NCBI RefSeq assembly: GCF_020852195.1
Contig: NZ_JADZBI010000107.1
Span: forward strand, 1-36,997
Reading direction: 5' to 3'
DNA: 36,997 nt
Origin: Hyphomicrobium sp.
GTDB lineage: Bacteria > Pseudomonadota > Alphaproteobacteria > Rhizobiales > Hyphomicrobiaceae
The notes beneath the pieces were generated by a model. That model was not told the origin of the DNA, searched no databases, and was given only the letters and a program-made list of their open reading frames with translations. Of the stretch, positions 15,408-24,610 are shown in pieces (positions within the stretch are counted from its first letter, which is position 1; each line of letters opens with the position of its first letter). The position numbers and the translations under genes are program-made.

Positions 15408-18128
15408 ATGTCTCAGTCTGCCCGGATGTTGGCGCCGGCAATCGTCATTGCCGATCAGGGTCGAAACTCGCCGCCCAAACGCGCAGCAGAGCGGATCCGC
15501 CACTGGCGCTCTCTGCTTCTCGGCATCGTTGCGGGATGTGCCCTCCTGGCTTGCGAAGGCAGGCCGGCTCAAGCCGCATGCGCGGACAACGGCGCCGGGA
15601 CGCTGACGTGCACTGGCGCAATTGCGGGCGACTCTGTGCCAGGCGTCGTCAACGGGGGCATCTCGGTCCCCGCCGGCATTTCGACGCTCAACGTGAACAG
15701 TCTGACGGCGAACATCGCGCCTAGCTCTGCCGGCACTGCCGGCATCCTTTTCGACACGACCGGGGACATCATTATCAATAGCAACACCACGCCTTGGGCG
15801 ATCATGGCGACGGGCGGGGGATTCAATGCGAGTGGAATCTTCGCCCGTACGACCGCCGGCACCCTCACGATCGACAGCACCGGCAATATCAGCTCGCGGG
15901 ATGGTTTGGGAATACACGCCGAAGTCCAAGGGGACGGAGCCCTTAAGATCGAAAGCAACGGCGTCCTCGAGTCCGACGGCGAAGCGATACGGGCGACCGG
16001 TCAAGGAAACGGCGATGTTACCGTCCTGACCACGGGTGACATCACATCGCACGGCTATTTCGGCATCATCGCGGAGAGCGATGGAACTGGAAAGGTCGTG
16101 GTGGAGAGCGACGGGTCGATAACGGCGGCGCAGAGCGGCATCACCGCCAGCTCGATCAGCGGCGAGGTTCAGGTCCAGAATACCGGCAACGTCACCGCGG
16201 GGGGCGCCTACGGCCTCTATGGCGCTAGCGATGCGAATGTCTCGATTACGAACAACGGGAACGTCCAGAGTCAGTACATCGGAATTTTCGCCCAGTCGTT
16301 CGCCGGAGAAACGACCGTCATCAGCACCGGCGATGTGACTTCACTCGGCGGCGGCGTGGGATCCGACCCCACGGGGATCACCGCATATTCTACGACCAGC
16401 GCCAACGTCACGGTGCTCGGCGGCAACGTCTACGGCGCCATAGTCGGCGTCAATCTCTCAAGCTTCGATCCCGCGTCCGTCAACATGCTCACCAACTACG
16501 GCTCCATTTCGGGCGGCGTACAGGCGGTCCGAAGCGGCCCCGGCACCGAAACCGTGGACAACTACGGCGTCATCAGCGGCGACGTTGCCCTCACGACCGG
16601 CGGCGAAAGCGATGTCTTCAACAACAAAGCCAGTGCATTTTTCAATTCGGGCGAGCATGTGCACGCCAACAGCGTGGTCAACGAGGGCACGCTGTCGCCT
16701 GGCGGGGCAGGGACGGTCCTCACGACTGAGCTCGTCGGCACCCTTGTTCAAACCAATACCGGCACGTTCCAAGTCGACATCGCCGGTGCCACGGCCGATC
16801 GCACCAACGTCATCGGCGCGGCGAGCTTTGCCGGTCTCGTTCTGCCCAACGTGATCAGCACTACCGGCTCTTCAGGATCCGCCGTGATCGCGACAAGCGT
16901 ACTCTCGCTTACGAGCACGGCGACAGTGAACGACACGGCGGCTTACGATTTCAGCTTGTCCGTCCTCGACGGCGACAAGCTGCTTCTCGAGTGGCAAGTC
17001 ATCAGCCTTCTCGCGCTCCTGAACGATCCACTGACGCCGAACCAGGAAGCCACGGCAATCTATCTCGATGCTCTTCGGCAAGGAGGCCCCTCCGCGGCAC
17101 TGCAGGCCCTCCTCGACGCCGTCATCGGGCGACCCAATGAGGCCGCGATCCGCGCCGCCCTCGACCGCCTCAATCCCGAGCACTACTTGGCACACGTCAA
17201 CGGTACACTGCTGTCGAGCCTCTTCTTCTTAAACAGCGCCCTCAGCTGCCCGAAGGCGGATGGCGGGCCCGGGCTTGTCGCCGAGGGCCAATGCTATTGG
17301 GCGAAGGTCGGGGCGCGTACCAGCGATTGGAACAGGACGTGGCAGAACATCGGCGGCAGCGAGGAGGCCTACAACTTCTCAGCGGGCGTCCAGGTGGCGC
17401 TCGCCGATTCGTGGCGCCTCGGCTTCGCCGCCTCGTATGAGCGCAGCGACACGAGCACGAACAATGGCGCCTCGACCGACGGCGACCGGGCGGAGGCGGC
17501 CATTGTCGTCAAGAACAACTGGGGCGCCACAAGCTTTGCCGCGGCCGCCTTCGCCGGCCGCGGCTGGTTCTCGACCAAGCGAGATATCGGCCTTGCTGGG
17601 CTTGGTGTTGCGGTTGGCGACCATGATATCGCGTTCGGCGGCTTGCATACGCGGCTCAGCCACGTTCTGGCTCAGGGCCGTGCCTATGACGGCACCTGGT
17701 ACGTGAAGCCGATGCTCGACTTGAATGCGACATATCTCGAGTACGGAGACTTCAACGAAACCGGCGCCGGCGCGGCGAACCTTTCCGTTCGCGGCGAGAG
17801 CGATTGGGTCTTCAGTGCGAGCCCGGCGCTTGAGATCGGCGGGGAGTGGCGCGGTGTAGATGGGTCCGTAACGCGGCCTTACGTCCGGATCGGCGGGACG
17901 TTCTTTAACGATACCGACTTCTCCTTGACCTCGAGCTTCATTGCGGCGCCGGCCGGCGTCACGCCCTTCACGGTCAGCTCGAAGTTCGATGATGCCCATC
18001 TCGACGTGAGCGCGGGCGTCGACGTGTTGAATGTCGGTGGCATCGACCTCAAGCTCAACTACGATGGACGCTTTGCGGAGGACAGCGAGACGCACTCGGG
18101 CGGGATCAAGGTTGGAGTGAAGTACTGA
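15408..18128 (+). CDS. type V autotransporter with beta-helix-like passenger
   Basis: 906 residues from the ATG at 15408; the track begins at a GTG 16 codons earlier, and neither start has a strong ribosome site. A long N-terminal region leads into a hydrophobic core ('RSLLLGIVAGCALLA') and a cleavage site near 'RPAQA-ACAD'. The passenger (about 60-520) is built of short Gly/Asn/Ser/Thr-rich repeats ('TIDSTGNISSRDG', 'VTVLTTGDITSHG', 'VQVQNTGNVTAGG'), typical of a right-handed beta-helix. A pertactin-like junction follows ('NTGTFQVDIAGATADRTNV'). The C-terminal barrel (about 625-906) starts near 'CYWAKVGARTSDW' and ends 'GGIKVGVKY'. Such proteins export their passenger to the cell surface, often for adhesion. 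No protease motif was seen in the passenger. Confidence 0.9.
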   Translation: MSQSARMLAPAIVIADQGRNSPPKRAAERIRHWRSLLLGIVAGCALLACEGRPAQAACADNGAGTLTCTGAIAGDSVPGVVNGGISVPAGISTLNVNSLTANIAPSSAGTAGILFDTTGDIIINSNTTPWAIMATGGGFNASGIFARTTAGTLTIDSTGNISSRDGLGIHAEVQGDGALKIESNGVLESDGEAIRATGQGNGDVTVLTTGDITSHGYFGIIAESDGTGKVVVESDGSITAAQSGITASSISGEVQVQNTGNVTAGGAYGLYGASDANVSITNNGNVQSQYIGIFAQSFAGETTVISTGDVTSLGGGVGSDPTGITAYSTTSANVTVLGGNVYGAIVGVNLSSFDPASVNMLTNYGSISGGVQAVRSGPGTETVDNYGVISGDVALTTGGESDVFNNKASAFFNSGEHVHANSVVNEGTLSPGGAGTVLTTELVGTLVQTNTGTFQVDIAGATADRTNVIGAASFAGLVLPNVISTTGSSGSAVIATSVLSLTSTATVNDTAAYDFSLSVLDGDKLLLEWQVISLLALLNDPLTPNQEATAIYLDALRQGGPSAALQALLDAVIGRPNEAAIRAALDRLNPEHYLAHVNGTLLSSLFFLNSALSCPKADGGPGLVAEGQCYWAKVGARTSDWNRTWQNIGGSEEAYNFSAGVQVALADSWRLGFAASYERSDTSTNNGASTDGDRAEAAIVVKNNWGATSFAAAAFAGRGWFSTKRDIGLAGLGVAVGDHDIAFGGLHTRLSHVLAQGRAYDGTWYVKPMLDLNATYLEYGDFNETGAGAANLSVRGESDWVFSASPALEIGGEWRGVDGSVTRPYVRIGGTFFNDTDFSLTSSFIAAPAGVTPFTVSSKFDDAHLDVSAGVDVLNVGGIDLKLNYDGRFAEDSETHSGGIKVGVKY

Positions 18129-18633
18129 CGGTGCGCCACTTCTTGAGCGCGGGGCCGACAGCGCATTGGCTTCCGACGTGTTCGGATCATCAAACCAAAT
18201 CGTCCCGGCCAATCTTCAAACGCACGCAGACCCCGTGCGGTGGCCGTGCGCTCACATTCGGAAGAGAGTCTTGTGGCCGCAACACGCTCCCGCCAATCAG
18301 GAGTAGGGTTCGCGCCTTGCCCTGCACAAGCGCACGATTTCGCGCATCAAAGAAGTCGACTCTAACCACGGCCCCCCAAGACGTCCGCTTAGCATCGAAA
18401 AGCGGAGCTGCTCCGGGAGGGTAGTTAGCGCGGTCCTTTATCATGACAAATGTCCGCTAGTGGGACCGATCGCCACTTCTTCGAGTTACCCTATCCCGTA
18501 GCCGATGCAGTTGGGGCCCACAGCAGCAAACGTCCGCGACAGCCTCGTTTATGTCTGCTTTTGTGTGCGTGGGCTAAGCTAAAGACGAGCGTCAGTTGAC
18601 GCATCGGCGAGGTTGCATGGATTGTTGCTGCCG
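18129..18633. repeat. intergenic region with several degenerate 'GTCCGCT' elements
   Basis: About 500 bases without a supported gene. It holds 'acgtccgcttagcatcgaaaagcgga' near 18380-18405, whose TCCGCTT and AAGCGGA arms can pair. It also holds 'atgtccgctagtgggac' at about 18446 and 'gcccacagcagcaaacgtccgc' at about 18510-18535. These resemble the pieces at 13070 and 22400. The promoter of the serine hydrolase gene is presumably at the right end. Confidence 0.4.
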
Positions 18634-19698
18634 ATGATAAGCGAACAGGTAACGGCCCTAGCACGCCAGGCGATTAAGAAAAGGATTTTTCCTGGATGTG
18701 TCGTGGGTCTGCTGGACAATAGTCGTCAGGATGTCTGCGCCTTGGGGACGCCGACATATGAGAGCGACAAGCCCGTTTCCGAGTGTAGCATCTATGACGT
18801 GGCCTCCCTGACCAAGACAGTCGTGACTGCCACGCTGATGCACCTCTTGATCGACGAGGGACAGTGCAGCCTTTTGGAACCCGTGTGCACATACATTCCC
18901 GAGTACGCTCAAAACGGCAAAGACGGGGTGCTGATCGAGCACCTGATGAGCTACACGGTTCAGCTCGCGTCTCCCTACATCGATGATTGGAAAGGAGACA
19001 CGACGCTTTGGAAGTTTCCGGAGCTCTTGGAGATCTACTACGGAGCATCGCTCAAGGCCGCGCCGGGCGAGACCTATCTCTATACGGACGCGACCGCCAT
19101 GCTGCTGGGCGAGTTGATACGGCGGATCGCCGGCGCTGACCTGGACACACTCGCCGAGCAGCGGATCTTCCTGCCGCTCGGCATGCACGACAGCACGCTC
19201 GATCCCTCGTCGTGGGACAGGGATCGCATCGTCCCCTCGGGCTACCGTCCCGATGGAACGCTTCTCTGGGGTATTCCAAACGACGAGAAGGCGGAAGTCG
19301 CGTACGCTTGCGGAATCCAGTCAGGCCTGGCGGGTCTCTTCACCACCGTTCCCGACATCCTGAGTTGGGTCGAGATGGTGTTCGGCGGAGGCCGCGTCGA
19401 CGGACGCACGTTTCTCAGCCCTCGCGCGATCGAGCTCATGACGCGCGATTACTATCTTGGAAAGCCGTTTCGCAGCGCGCTCGGGTGGGGCGACGGGCCC
19501 ACTCATCAAGCGCTCGACGGCGCCGTCGGCATGAGCATCCTTGCCAAAGGTGGCTTTACCGGGTGCTTCATGGTGGGCAGCCTCACCACCAGGAAGGCGG
19601 TCGCCTTCCTCTCGAACCGAGTCTATCCCGAGAGGCCCGTGAATTTGGAGCCCTGGCAGGAGTTCCGCAGGTCGATCGTTCGGTGCGTATTTGAGTAG
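18634..19698 (+). CDS. serine hydrolase of the class C beta-lactamase/penicillin-binding family
   Basis: 354 residues from the ATG at 18634. GAGG at 18609-18612 would better serve an in-frame TTG at 18622, so the start is uncertain by a few codons. The active-site motif SxxK is 'ASLTKT' (Ser58, Lys61). The second motif is Tyr150 in 'YLYTDATA', and the third box is 'AKGGFTG', the usual set for family S12 hydrolases (DD-peptidases, esterases, AmpC relatives). There is no signal peptide, so it is probably cytoplasmic, which argues against a secreted beta-lactamase. It lies 15 bases before an AmpG-like permease, suggesting a role in recovering cell-wall peptides. Other substrates, such as esters or D-amino-acid peptides, cannot be ruled out. 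Confidence 0.88.
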   Translation: MISEQVTALARQAIKKRIFPGCVVGLLDNSRQDVCALGTPTYESDKPVSECSIYDVASLTKTVVTATLMHLLIDEGQCSLLEPVCTYIPEYAQNGKDGVLIEHLMSYTVQLASPYIDDWKGDTTLWKFPELLEIYYGASLKAAPGETYLYTDATAMLLGELIRRIAGADLDTLAEQRIFLPLGMHDSTLDPSSWDRDRIVPSGYRPDGTLLWGIPNDEKAEVAYACGIQSGLAGLFTTVPDILSWVEMVFGGGRVDGRTFLSPRAIELMTRDYYLGKPFRSALGWGDGPTHQALDGAVGMSILAKGGFTGCFMVGSLTTRKAVAFLSNRVYPERPVNLEPWQEFRRSIVRCVFE

Positions 19699-19713
19699 GA
19701 ACAGCCACTTCCG

Positions 19714-21072
19714 ATGAATGCGCCCACGCCGACCGACAAAAGCTTGCAGACCGCGGTGTTGGCCGCCCTTTCCGTCTATCTTCGCCCGGGCGTTCTGATC
19801 GTCCTGCTTTTGGGTTTTTCCTCGGGGCTGCCGCTCGCGCTCTCGGGCGAGACGCTCAGGGTCTGGATGGCCGACCGCGGCGTCGACCTCGGCACCATCG
19901 GGCTACTCACGCTTGCGGGGCTGCCCTACACCTTGAAATTCCTATGGGCGCCCATCGTCGATGCCTGGGACGTTCCCTATCTCTCGCGTCGGCTCGGGCG
20001 GCGGCGCGGCTGGCTGGTCGGCTCCCAATTGCTGCTGATGGGTACGATCGTGTTTCTCGGCACGCGCAACCCGCTGTCGGCGCCGCTCATGGTCGGGCTT
20101 GCCGCGCTCCTTGTCGCCTTCGCGTCCGCGACGCAGGACATCGTCATCGACGCATTCCGCGTGCAGAGCCTGCCCGCCGACCAGCAGGCTGCCGGTATGG
20201 CGAGCTACGTTGCCGCCTACCGCGTGGGTATGTTGGCCTCCGGCGCGGGCGTAATCGGTCTTTCGGCATGGCTCGAAACGCAGGGCGTGAGTAAAGAGGC
20301 GATCTGGCCGATCGCCTATGCCGGGGCTGCGCTCCTCGTGCTTGTCGGCCTCGTCGCCGCACTGCTGGCGCGCGAGCCGGCCAGCGCCGAGGCCGATGCG
20401 GCGGCGGCCGTTCGTGCCGAGCCGATCAAGCGCTTCTTCGACACCGCGAAGGGCGCGTTCGTCGAATTCTTCAAACGGGATGCAGCCCTCGCCATCCTCG
20501 TGTTCGTCGTGCTCTTCAAGCTTTGCGATGCCCTGGCAGGCGCCATGACCGCGCCCTTCGTTCTATCGCTCGGCTACACCAAAGCCGAGTATGCCGCGAT
20601 CGTTAAGGGCGTAGGGCTCGCCGCGCTCCTTGCCGGCGGATTTGCCGGCGGCGCGGTAGCACGAGCGTTGCCTTTGCACACCTCTCTCTGGATCGCCGCC
20701 ATCGTCCAGATGCTGTCCAATCTCGTATTCGTGTGGCTTGGAACGCAGGCGACGAACCTCTGGTCGTTGACGGTCGCGATCGTGGTCGAGAATTTCTCAG
20801 GTGCCATCGGCACAGTTATTTTCGTGGCCTACCTCTCGGCTCTCTGCCGCAATCCTCTGCACACGGCCACCCAATACGCATTGCTGACGGCGTTTGCGTC
20901 CACGGGACGCACGCTCTTCTCGTCCGGCACCGGCTTTGCGGCGCAAATGCTCGGGTGGCCGGCTTTCTTCATCACCACGGCGCTCGCCGCGCTGCCGGCG
21001 CTCGCACTCATGACGTGGCTCGGCAAACGCGACCATTTCCGCGCGCTCGAAGCCGAGCGAAACAGTGCCTAG
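19714..21072 (+). CDS. ampG: AmpG-like muropeptide MFS transporter
   Basis: 452 residues with about 12 to 14 membrane helices. The family signature is clear: 'LLLGFSSGLPLALSGETLRVWMAD', 'LPYTLKFLWAPIVDAWDVP' and 'FASATQDIVIDAFRVQSL' followed by 'GMASYVAAYRVGMLASGAG'. AmpG imports anhydro-muropeptides from the periplasm for recycling and, in species with inducible AmpC, supplies the inducer. The gene follows the serine hydrolase by 15 bases and is probably co-transcribed with it. A second alphaproteobacterial use, import of related glycopeptides, is possible. Confidence in the family is high and in the substrate moderate. Confidence 0.88.
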   Translation: MNAPTPTDKSLQTAVLAALSVYLRPGVLIVLLLGFSSGLPLALSGETLRVWMADRGVDLGTIGLLTLAGLPYTLKFLWAPIVDAWDVPYLSRRLGRRRGWLVGSQLLLMGTIVFLGTRNPLSAPLMVGLAALLVAFASATQDIVIDAFRVQSLPADQQAAGMASYVAAYRVGMLASGAGVIGLSAWLETQGVSKEAIWPIAYAGAALLVLVGLVAALLAREPASAEADAAAAVRAEPIKRFFDTAKGAFVEFFKRDAALAILVFVVLFKLCDALAGAMTAPFVLSLGYTKAEYAAIVKGVGLAALLAGGFAGGAVARALPLHTSLWIAAIVQMLSNLVFVWLGTQATNLWSLTVAIVVENFSGAIGTVIFVAYLSALCRNPLHTATQYALLTAFASTGRTLFSSGTGFAAQMLGWPAFFITTALAALPALALMTWLGKRDHFRALEAERNSA

Positions 21073-21380
21073 CGCAGTGCCAAAGCTTAGCGAACCCTTG
21101 CCGTCTACCGAGCAGGCCCGGTCATCGGTCAGTTCCAGATAACCGCTTTTTACCGCTATGCGGACATCATAGGCGTGATCTTTGATATGGATGGTGTTTT
21201 GTCGCGCGTGTCTGCAACTGGGACGGACCGTAAAAAATTGGCCGGGGCAGCGATGGGCCAGGAGCGGGAATCGCCGCGCTGCGAAATCAGACCTTCGTTA
21301 ATCGCTATTTTCTTAGTGTGCGGTCTGCAACCTTATTAACATCCGTACACCGCAATCCAATTTTCAAGGAGGCGGAACGC
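21073..21380. other. intergenic region after ampG
   Basis: 308 bases between the ampG stop and the metallo-beta-lactamase remnant. A short 'ccgctatgcgg' inverted repeat near 21155 could aid termination, but no T run follows. 'atgcggacat' here matches the reverse of the dispersed repeat core. AT-rich sequence at 21290-21365 may have been the promoter of the remnant gene. Confidence 0.35.
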
Positions 21381-21647
21381 ATGTGCGCATACGCCAACCT
21401 CATTGGTTTGGGATTGCTGCTCACTTCAGCAGCGACGTCAACGCGCAAGACGCCCAGCCGTGCGCCCGACGCCGGAACAGCTCGCCAACGACAATAAACT
21501 CTTCATATCGCAACTTCCGAAGGGCTCATCCTGATGAATACGGGGATGCCGTCATCGGGACCCATGATTGTCGAGTCGATCAAGAAGCTCGCTTTCGAGG
21601 ATCAAGTCGACAAGGAGAAGGGCGTTTCAAATCCGTCGCATGAATAG
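21381..21647 (+). pseudogene. decayed subclass-B3-like metallo-beta-lactamase fold gene
   Basis: AAGGAGG lies eight bases before an ATG that opens a signal-peptide-like sequence ('ANLIGLGLLLTSAA'). The reading then passes through all three frames: 'NAQDAQP', then 'PTPEQLANDNKLFISQL', then back in the first frame 'LILMNTGMPSSGPMIVESIKKL', ending 'AFEDQVDKEKG' and a stop. These pieces match, in order, the N-terminus, the beta strand before the metal site, and the C-terminal helix of exported B3-type hydrolases. The HxHxDH metal site and most of the fold are missing, so the middle (roughly 150-200 codons) has been lost as well as the frame. It cannot encode an active enzyme. The assignment rests on remembered family motifs and needs a search. 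Confidence 0.5.
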
Positions 21648-21730
21648 CGGGAAGCCTGCTTTCGACTTTGTCTAGCGACGGTTTGCCGGCCATCGCGCCA
21701 CTCCGACGATGCTCGGCAGGGAGAGATCCA

Positions 21731-22278
21731 ATGTCACGCGCGAGAACGACCATCTGGTCCGATCCATCGCTGATTTCCCGATCGGTAGTCACTGCGACTG
21801 TAGCGTGTTTCGCGGCGCTTGCGCTCAACCAACCGCCTGCTGTAGCGGAAGAGGCCCATGGAACGCCGATCTCTGTCAACGTACACAACTTCATTCGCGC
21901 CGAAACGGATCTCTACTTTGCCAAGACCGCCGTCGACGATGGTGCGTTCGGCGCTTCTATCCGCCGAAGAACGACGGCAAGACTGTCCATAAGCTCACCG
22001 TGAAGGACGTGCCGGTGGACGGTTTCTGGTCGGTCAGCGTCTACAACGACAAAGGCTTCTTCGAGAAGAACGACATCAATGCCTATTCGCTCAACAATCT
22101 CACGGAGAAGCCAAACAAAGACAGCTCCGTCACGATCCAGTTCGGTGGCTGCACGAAGGAGACGGCGAACTGCCTGCCTATCATGGCAGGCTGGAACTAC
22201 ACCGTGCGTCTCTACCGGCCTCGATCGGAGATTCTCGATGGGAGCTGGAAATTTCCTGAGGCCCAGCCGAGCAACTGA
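21731..22278 (+). pseudogene. DUF1254/DUF1214 exported protein, internally deleted and frameshifted
   Basis: A ribosome site (GGGAGAG) precedes the ATG at 21731. The first frame gives a signal peptide ('VVTATVACFAALALNQPPAVA') and 'VHNFIRAETDLYFAK', the start of a DUF1254 domain. Near 21950 the frame breaks. The next frame, read as the second half of the 189-residue track ORF, gives 'FYPPKNDGKTVHKLTVKDVPVDGFW' (DUF1214) through to 'YRPRSEILDGSWKFPEAQPSN'. In intact relatives a further DUF1254 section with 'RMNRDTLYSS' stands between these parts; it is absent here. The gene is therefore both deleted and out of frame. The family function is not well established. Confidence 0.6.
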
Positions 22279-22580
22279 GCGATGTCTGCTCAGGGTTATC
22301 ATCGGGCCGCCTATGCGGAGACCAATTCGGCTGCTTTCACCCAGCGAGCCGACGTACTGAGTAAGTGCAACTTGTTGGCGAGCCGAGGTCCTGGCCACTT
22401 CTGCAATTGGGACGCAGCGTCCGCTTGTTTGACGTCCTCGCCCGTTCGGCCCTTGTGGAGCGCTCCCGGCCCACAGCAGTCATTGTCGGATCCAGGGGGC
22501 TAGGGGTCAGATGCTTTCTTAAGGGGGGACTTTGGAAACCTTCTGCTCAGTTATGGATGCGTGATCGACAGTCGACGCTT
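22279..22580. repeat. intergenic region with degenerate repeat elements
   Basis: About 300 bases between the DUF1214 end and the convergent carbamate kinase end. It contains 'atgtctgctcagggtt' (22282), 'cagcgtccgcttgtttgac' (about 22416) and 'ggcccacagcag' (about 22468), echoing the 18.4-18.5 kb region. No gene is supported. Confidence 0.4.
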
Positions 22581-23482
22581 TCAGGGTGTGACCAATGTTC
22601 CCGCATTCTCGGACAGGACGGCTTCGGCCTGCGATAGGGCGCCGATGCCTGCCGTTCTGCCCGTCCGTTCGACGAAATCGCATACCGCAGTGACTTTCGG
22701 TCCCATCGAGCCGCCGGCAAAAACGTGACGCCTGAGATTCCGCGCCTTGATCTGCCGAATAGGCTCAGCGCTGGCGCTCCCCCAGCCGAGATAGACGGCG
22801 TCAACATCGGTCAAGATGACAAGTCTGTCGGCGCCTAAGTTCTCGGCCAGAAGGGCTGCGGCAAAATCTTTGTCGATGACGGCCTCGACCCCGGTGAAAC
22901 GGCCGTCGGCCTCGCGTTGGACGGGTATGCCTCCACCGCCCGCGCACACCACAGTTTGACCTGCGGCAACAAGGGAGCCGATCACTGCCTGCTCGACAAA
23001 CGCGATCGGCCTCGGTGACGGGACGACGCGGCGTACACCCTTTCCATCGTACGCGAAACTCCAGTCATGTTGATTTTGCAGAGACGCAACCTCATCGGCG
23101 GCGTAGACAGGCCCGACAGGTTTCGTCGGCGTCTCGAAGGCCGGATCCTCCGAGTCGACGATGGTCTGGGTGAGGAGCGCCGCGATCGGCCAATCCGGCT
23201 GCGCGTTCTTCAGCTCCTGGGCAATGACGTAGCCGATCATTCCCTGCGACTCGGCGCCGAGCACATCAAGTGGATAGGGTGGCACAGCCTTGTAGGCATC
23301 AGCCTCAAGGGCAAGAGGCCGACCTGAGGACCGTTGCCGTGCACGATTGCAACCTCGTGATCCTGGCATGCCCGTGCCAACACGCCGGCGGCAGCGCGCA
23401 TGTTGCGGCGCTGGTTCTCGGCGGAGAGGACCTCGCCGCGCTTGAGCAAGGCATTGCCGCCGAGCGCGATGACGATCCGCAT
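22581..23482 (-). pseudogene. arcC: carbamate kinase, interrupted by a one-base frameshift
   Basis: Carbamate kinase converts carbamoyl phosphate and ADP to carbamate and ATP, the energy-yielding step of agmatine fermentation. The frame from the ATG at 23482 reads '[17 protein letters not shown]' to '[12 protein letters not shown]'. The rest, '[28 protein letters not shown]' through 'CAGGGGIPV', 'VIDKDFAAALLAENLGAD', 'ILTDVDAVY' and 'GGSMGPKV', lies in another frame to the stop at 22581. Adding one G between 23311 and 23312 (TTG-GCC-CTT instead of TTG-CCC-TT) restores a normal protein of about 300 residues. Everything else is well conserved, so this is either a recent mutation or a sequence error. 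The gene starts three bases after the agmatine deiminase stop. Confidence 0.85.
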
Positions 23483-23485
23483 CGG

Positions 23486-24610
23486 TCAGGCCGCGCCAGC
23501 GATCTGGAAGGAGCGCCGGCCGAGCGGCTCCTGCTGCGTGATGCAATGGATGTTGCCGCCGCCGAGAAGGATTTCACGCCCTGGCACCGTCACGATGCGC
23601 CGCGTGGGAAACAGTTTGGCAAGCGTCTTCTGGGCAGGACCATCGTGAGGATCGTCGAAGCGCGGCATGACGATGACGTCATTGGCGATGTAGAAGTTGA
23701 CATAGGATGCCGCTAGGCGATTACCTGCCTCGCGTGGCAACGTACCAGCCACCTTGTCTACGCCAGCCGCTTCCTCGGCCGTGATCAGAACCGGCGCCGG
23801 CACGTGGATCTTATGAATCTTGAGAGACCGGCCCCGCGCATCCGACATCCCCTTCAAACGCTCGTATGCCCCGGTGGAGATTTCATACTGAGGATCGGTG
23901 GGATCGTCCGTCCAGGTCAATACGACCTCGCCCGGCGCGACGAAGCGGCAGAAGTTGTCGACATGTCCATTCGTCTCGTCGAGATACACGCCCTTCTCGA
24001 GCCAAAGGATGGCGTCGACACTGAGATAGTCCCGCAGATACTGTTCGATCTCGGCTTTGCTCAAATCCGGGTTTCGGTTTGGGTTGAGGAGGCATTCCTC
24101 GGTCGTGAGGAGTGTTCCTTCGCCGTCGACGTCGATTGATCCGCCCTCGAGGATAAAGTCGGGTGCGTAACGGTCATCGCGTTCGAGCTCGACCACTTTC
24201 TCGCCGACCAGATCGTCCTGATCCCAAGGGAAATAAAGTCCACCGGCGAGCCCGCCCCAGGCGTTGAACTTCCAATCAACGCCGCGTACCTCTCCGGCGT
24301 CGTTGACCACGAACGTCGGTCCGCAATCGCGGATCCAACTGTCGTTGCTGGTCATCTCGACCAGGCGAATGTCGGGGTCGAGCATCTCGCGGGCGATAAG
24401 ATATTGGCCGGGCGACGCACAGACCGTCACCGGTTCACCTTGCGCGATGGCAGCCGCCACCTCCGCGAAGGCGTGTTGAGCCGGCTTGGCACCAGCCCGC
24501 CAGTTGTCAGACCGCTCGGGCCATAGCATCCAGCATCCGACATGAGGCTCCCATTCGGCTGGCATACGAAAACCGTCGTGGCGTGGGGTTGCGGTGAGAA
24601 GCTTAGACAT
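23486..24610 (-). CDS. aguA: agmatine deiminase
   Basis: 374 residues, the usual family length. The enzyme hydrolyses agmatine to N-carbamoylputrescine and ammonia. The signature segments are present: '[21 protein letters not shown]', '[12 protein letters not shown]', 'WKFNAWGG', '[14 protein letters not shown]', '[12 protein letters not shown]' and the catalytic '[11 protein letters not shown]' with Cys356 as nucleophile. It overlaps the permease gene by eight bases and is followed after three bases by carbamate kinase, so all four genes of the operon are tightly coupled. Peptidylarginine deiminase relatives share the fold, but the GGGNIHC context and the neighbours make agmatine the clear substrate. 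Confidence 0.95.
   Translation of the reverse strand: MSKLLTATPRHDGFRMPAEWEPHVGCWMLWPERSDNWRAGAKPAQHAFAEVAAAIAQGEPVTVCASPGQYLIAREMLDPDIRLVEMTSNDSWIRDCGPTFVVNDAGEVRGVDWKFNAWGGLAGGLYFPWDQDDLVGEKVVELERDDRYAPDFILEGGSIDVDGEGTLLTTEECLLNPNRNPDLSKAEIEQYLRDYLSVDAILWLEKGVYLDETNGHVDNFCRFVAPGEVVLTWTDDPTDPQYEISTGAYERLKGMSDARGRSLKIHKIHVPAPVLITAEEAAGVDKVAGTLPREAGNRLAASYVNFYIANDVIVMPRFDDPHDGPAQKTLAKLFPTRRIVTVPGREILLGGGNIHCITQQEPLGRRSFQIAGAA

Noticed and set aside
15530-15560. Lipobox-like 'LLAC' in the autotransporter signal region
   Set aside because: A better signal peptidase I site (RPAQA-A) follows, and autotransporters of this layout are not usually lipoproteins.
15006-16052. 348-residue minus-strand ORF at the autotransporter start
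   Set aside because: It is antisense to the signal peptide and passenger repeats and has no recognisable domain.
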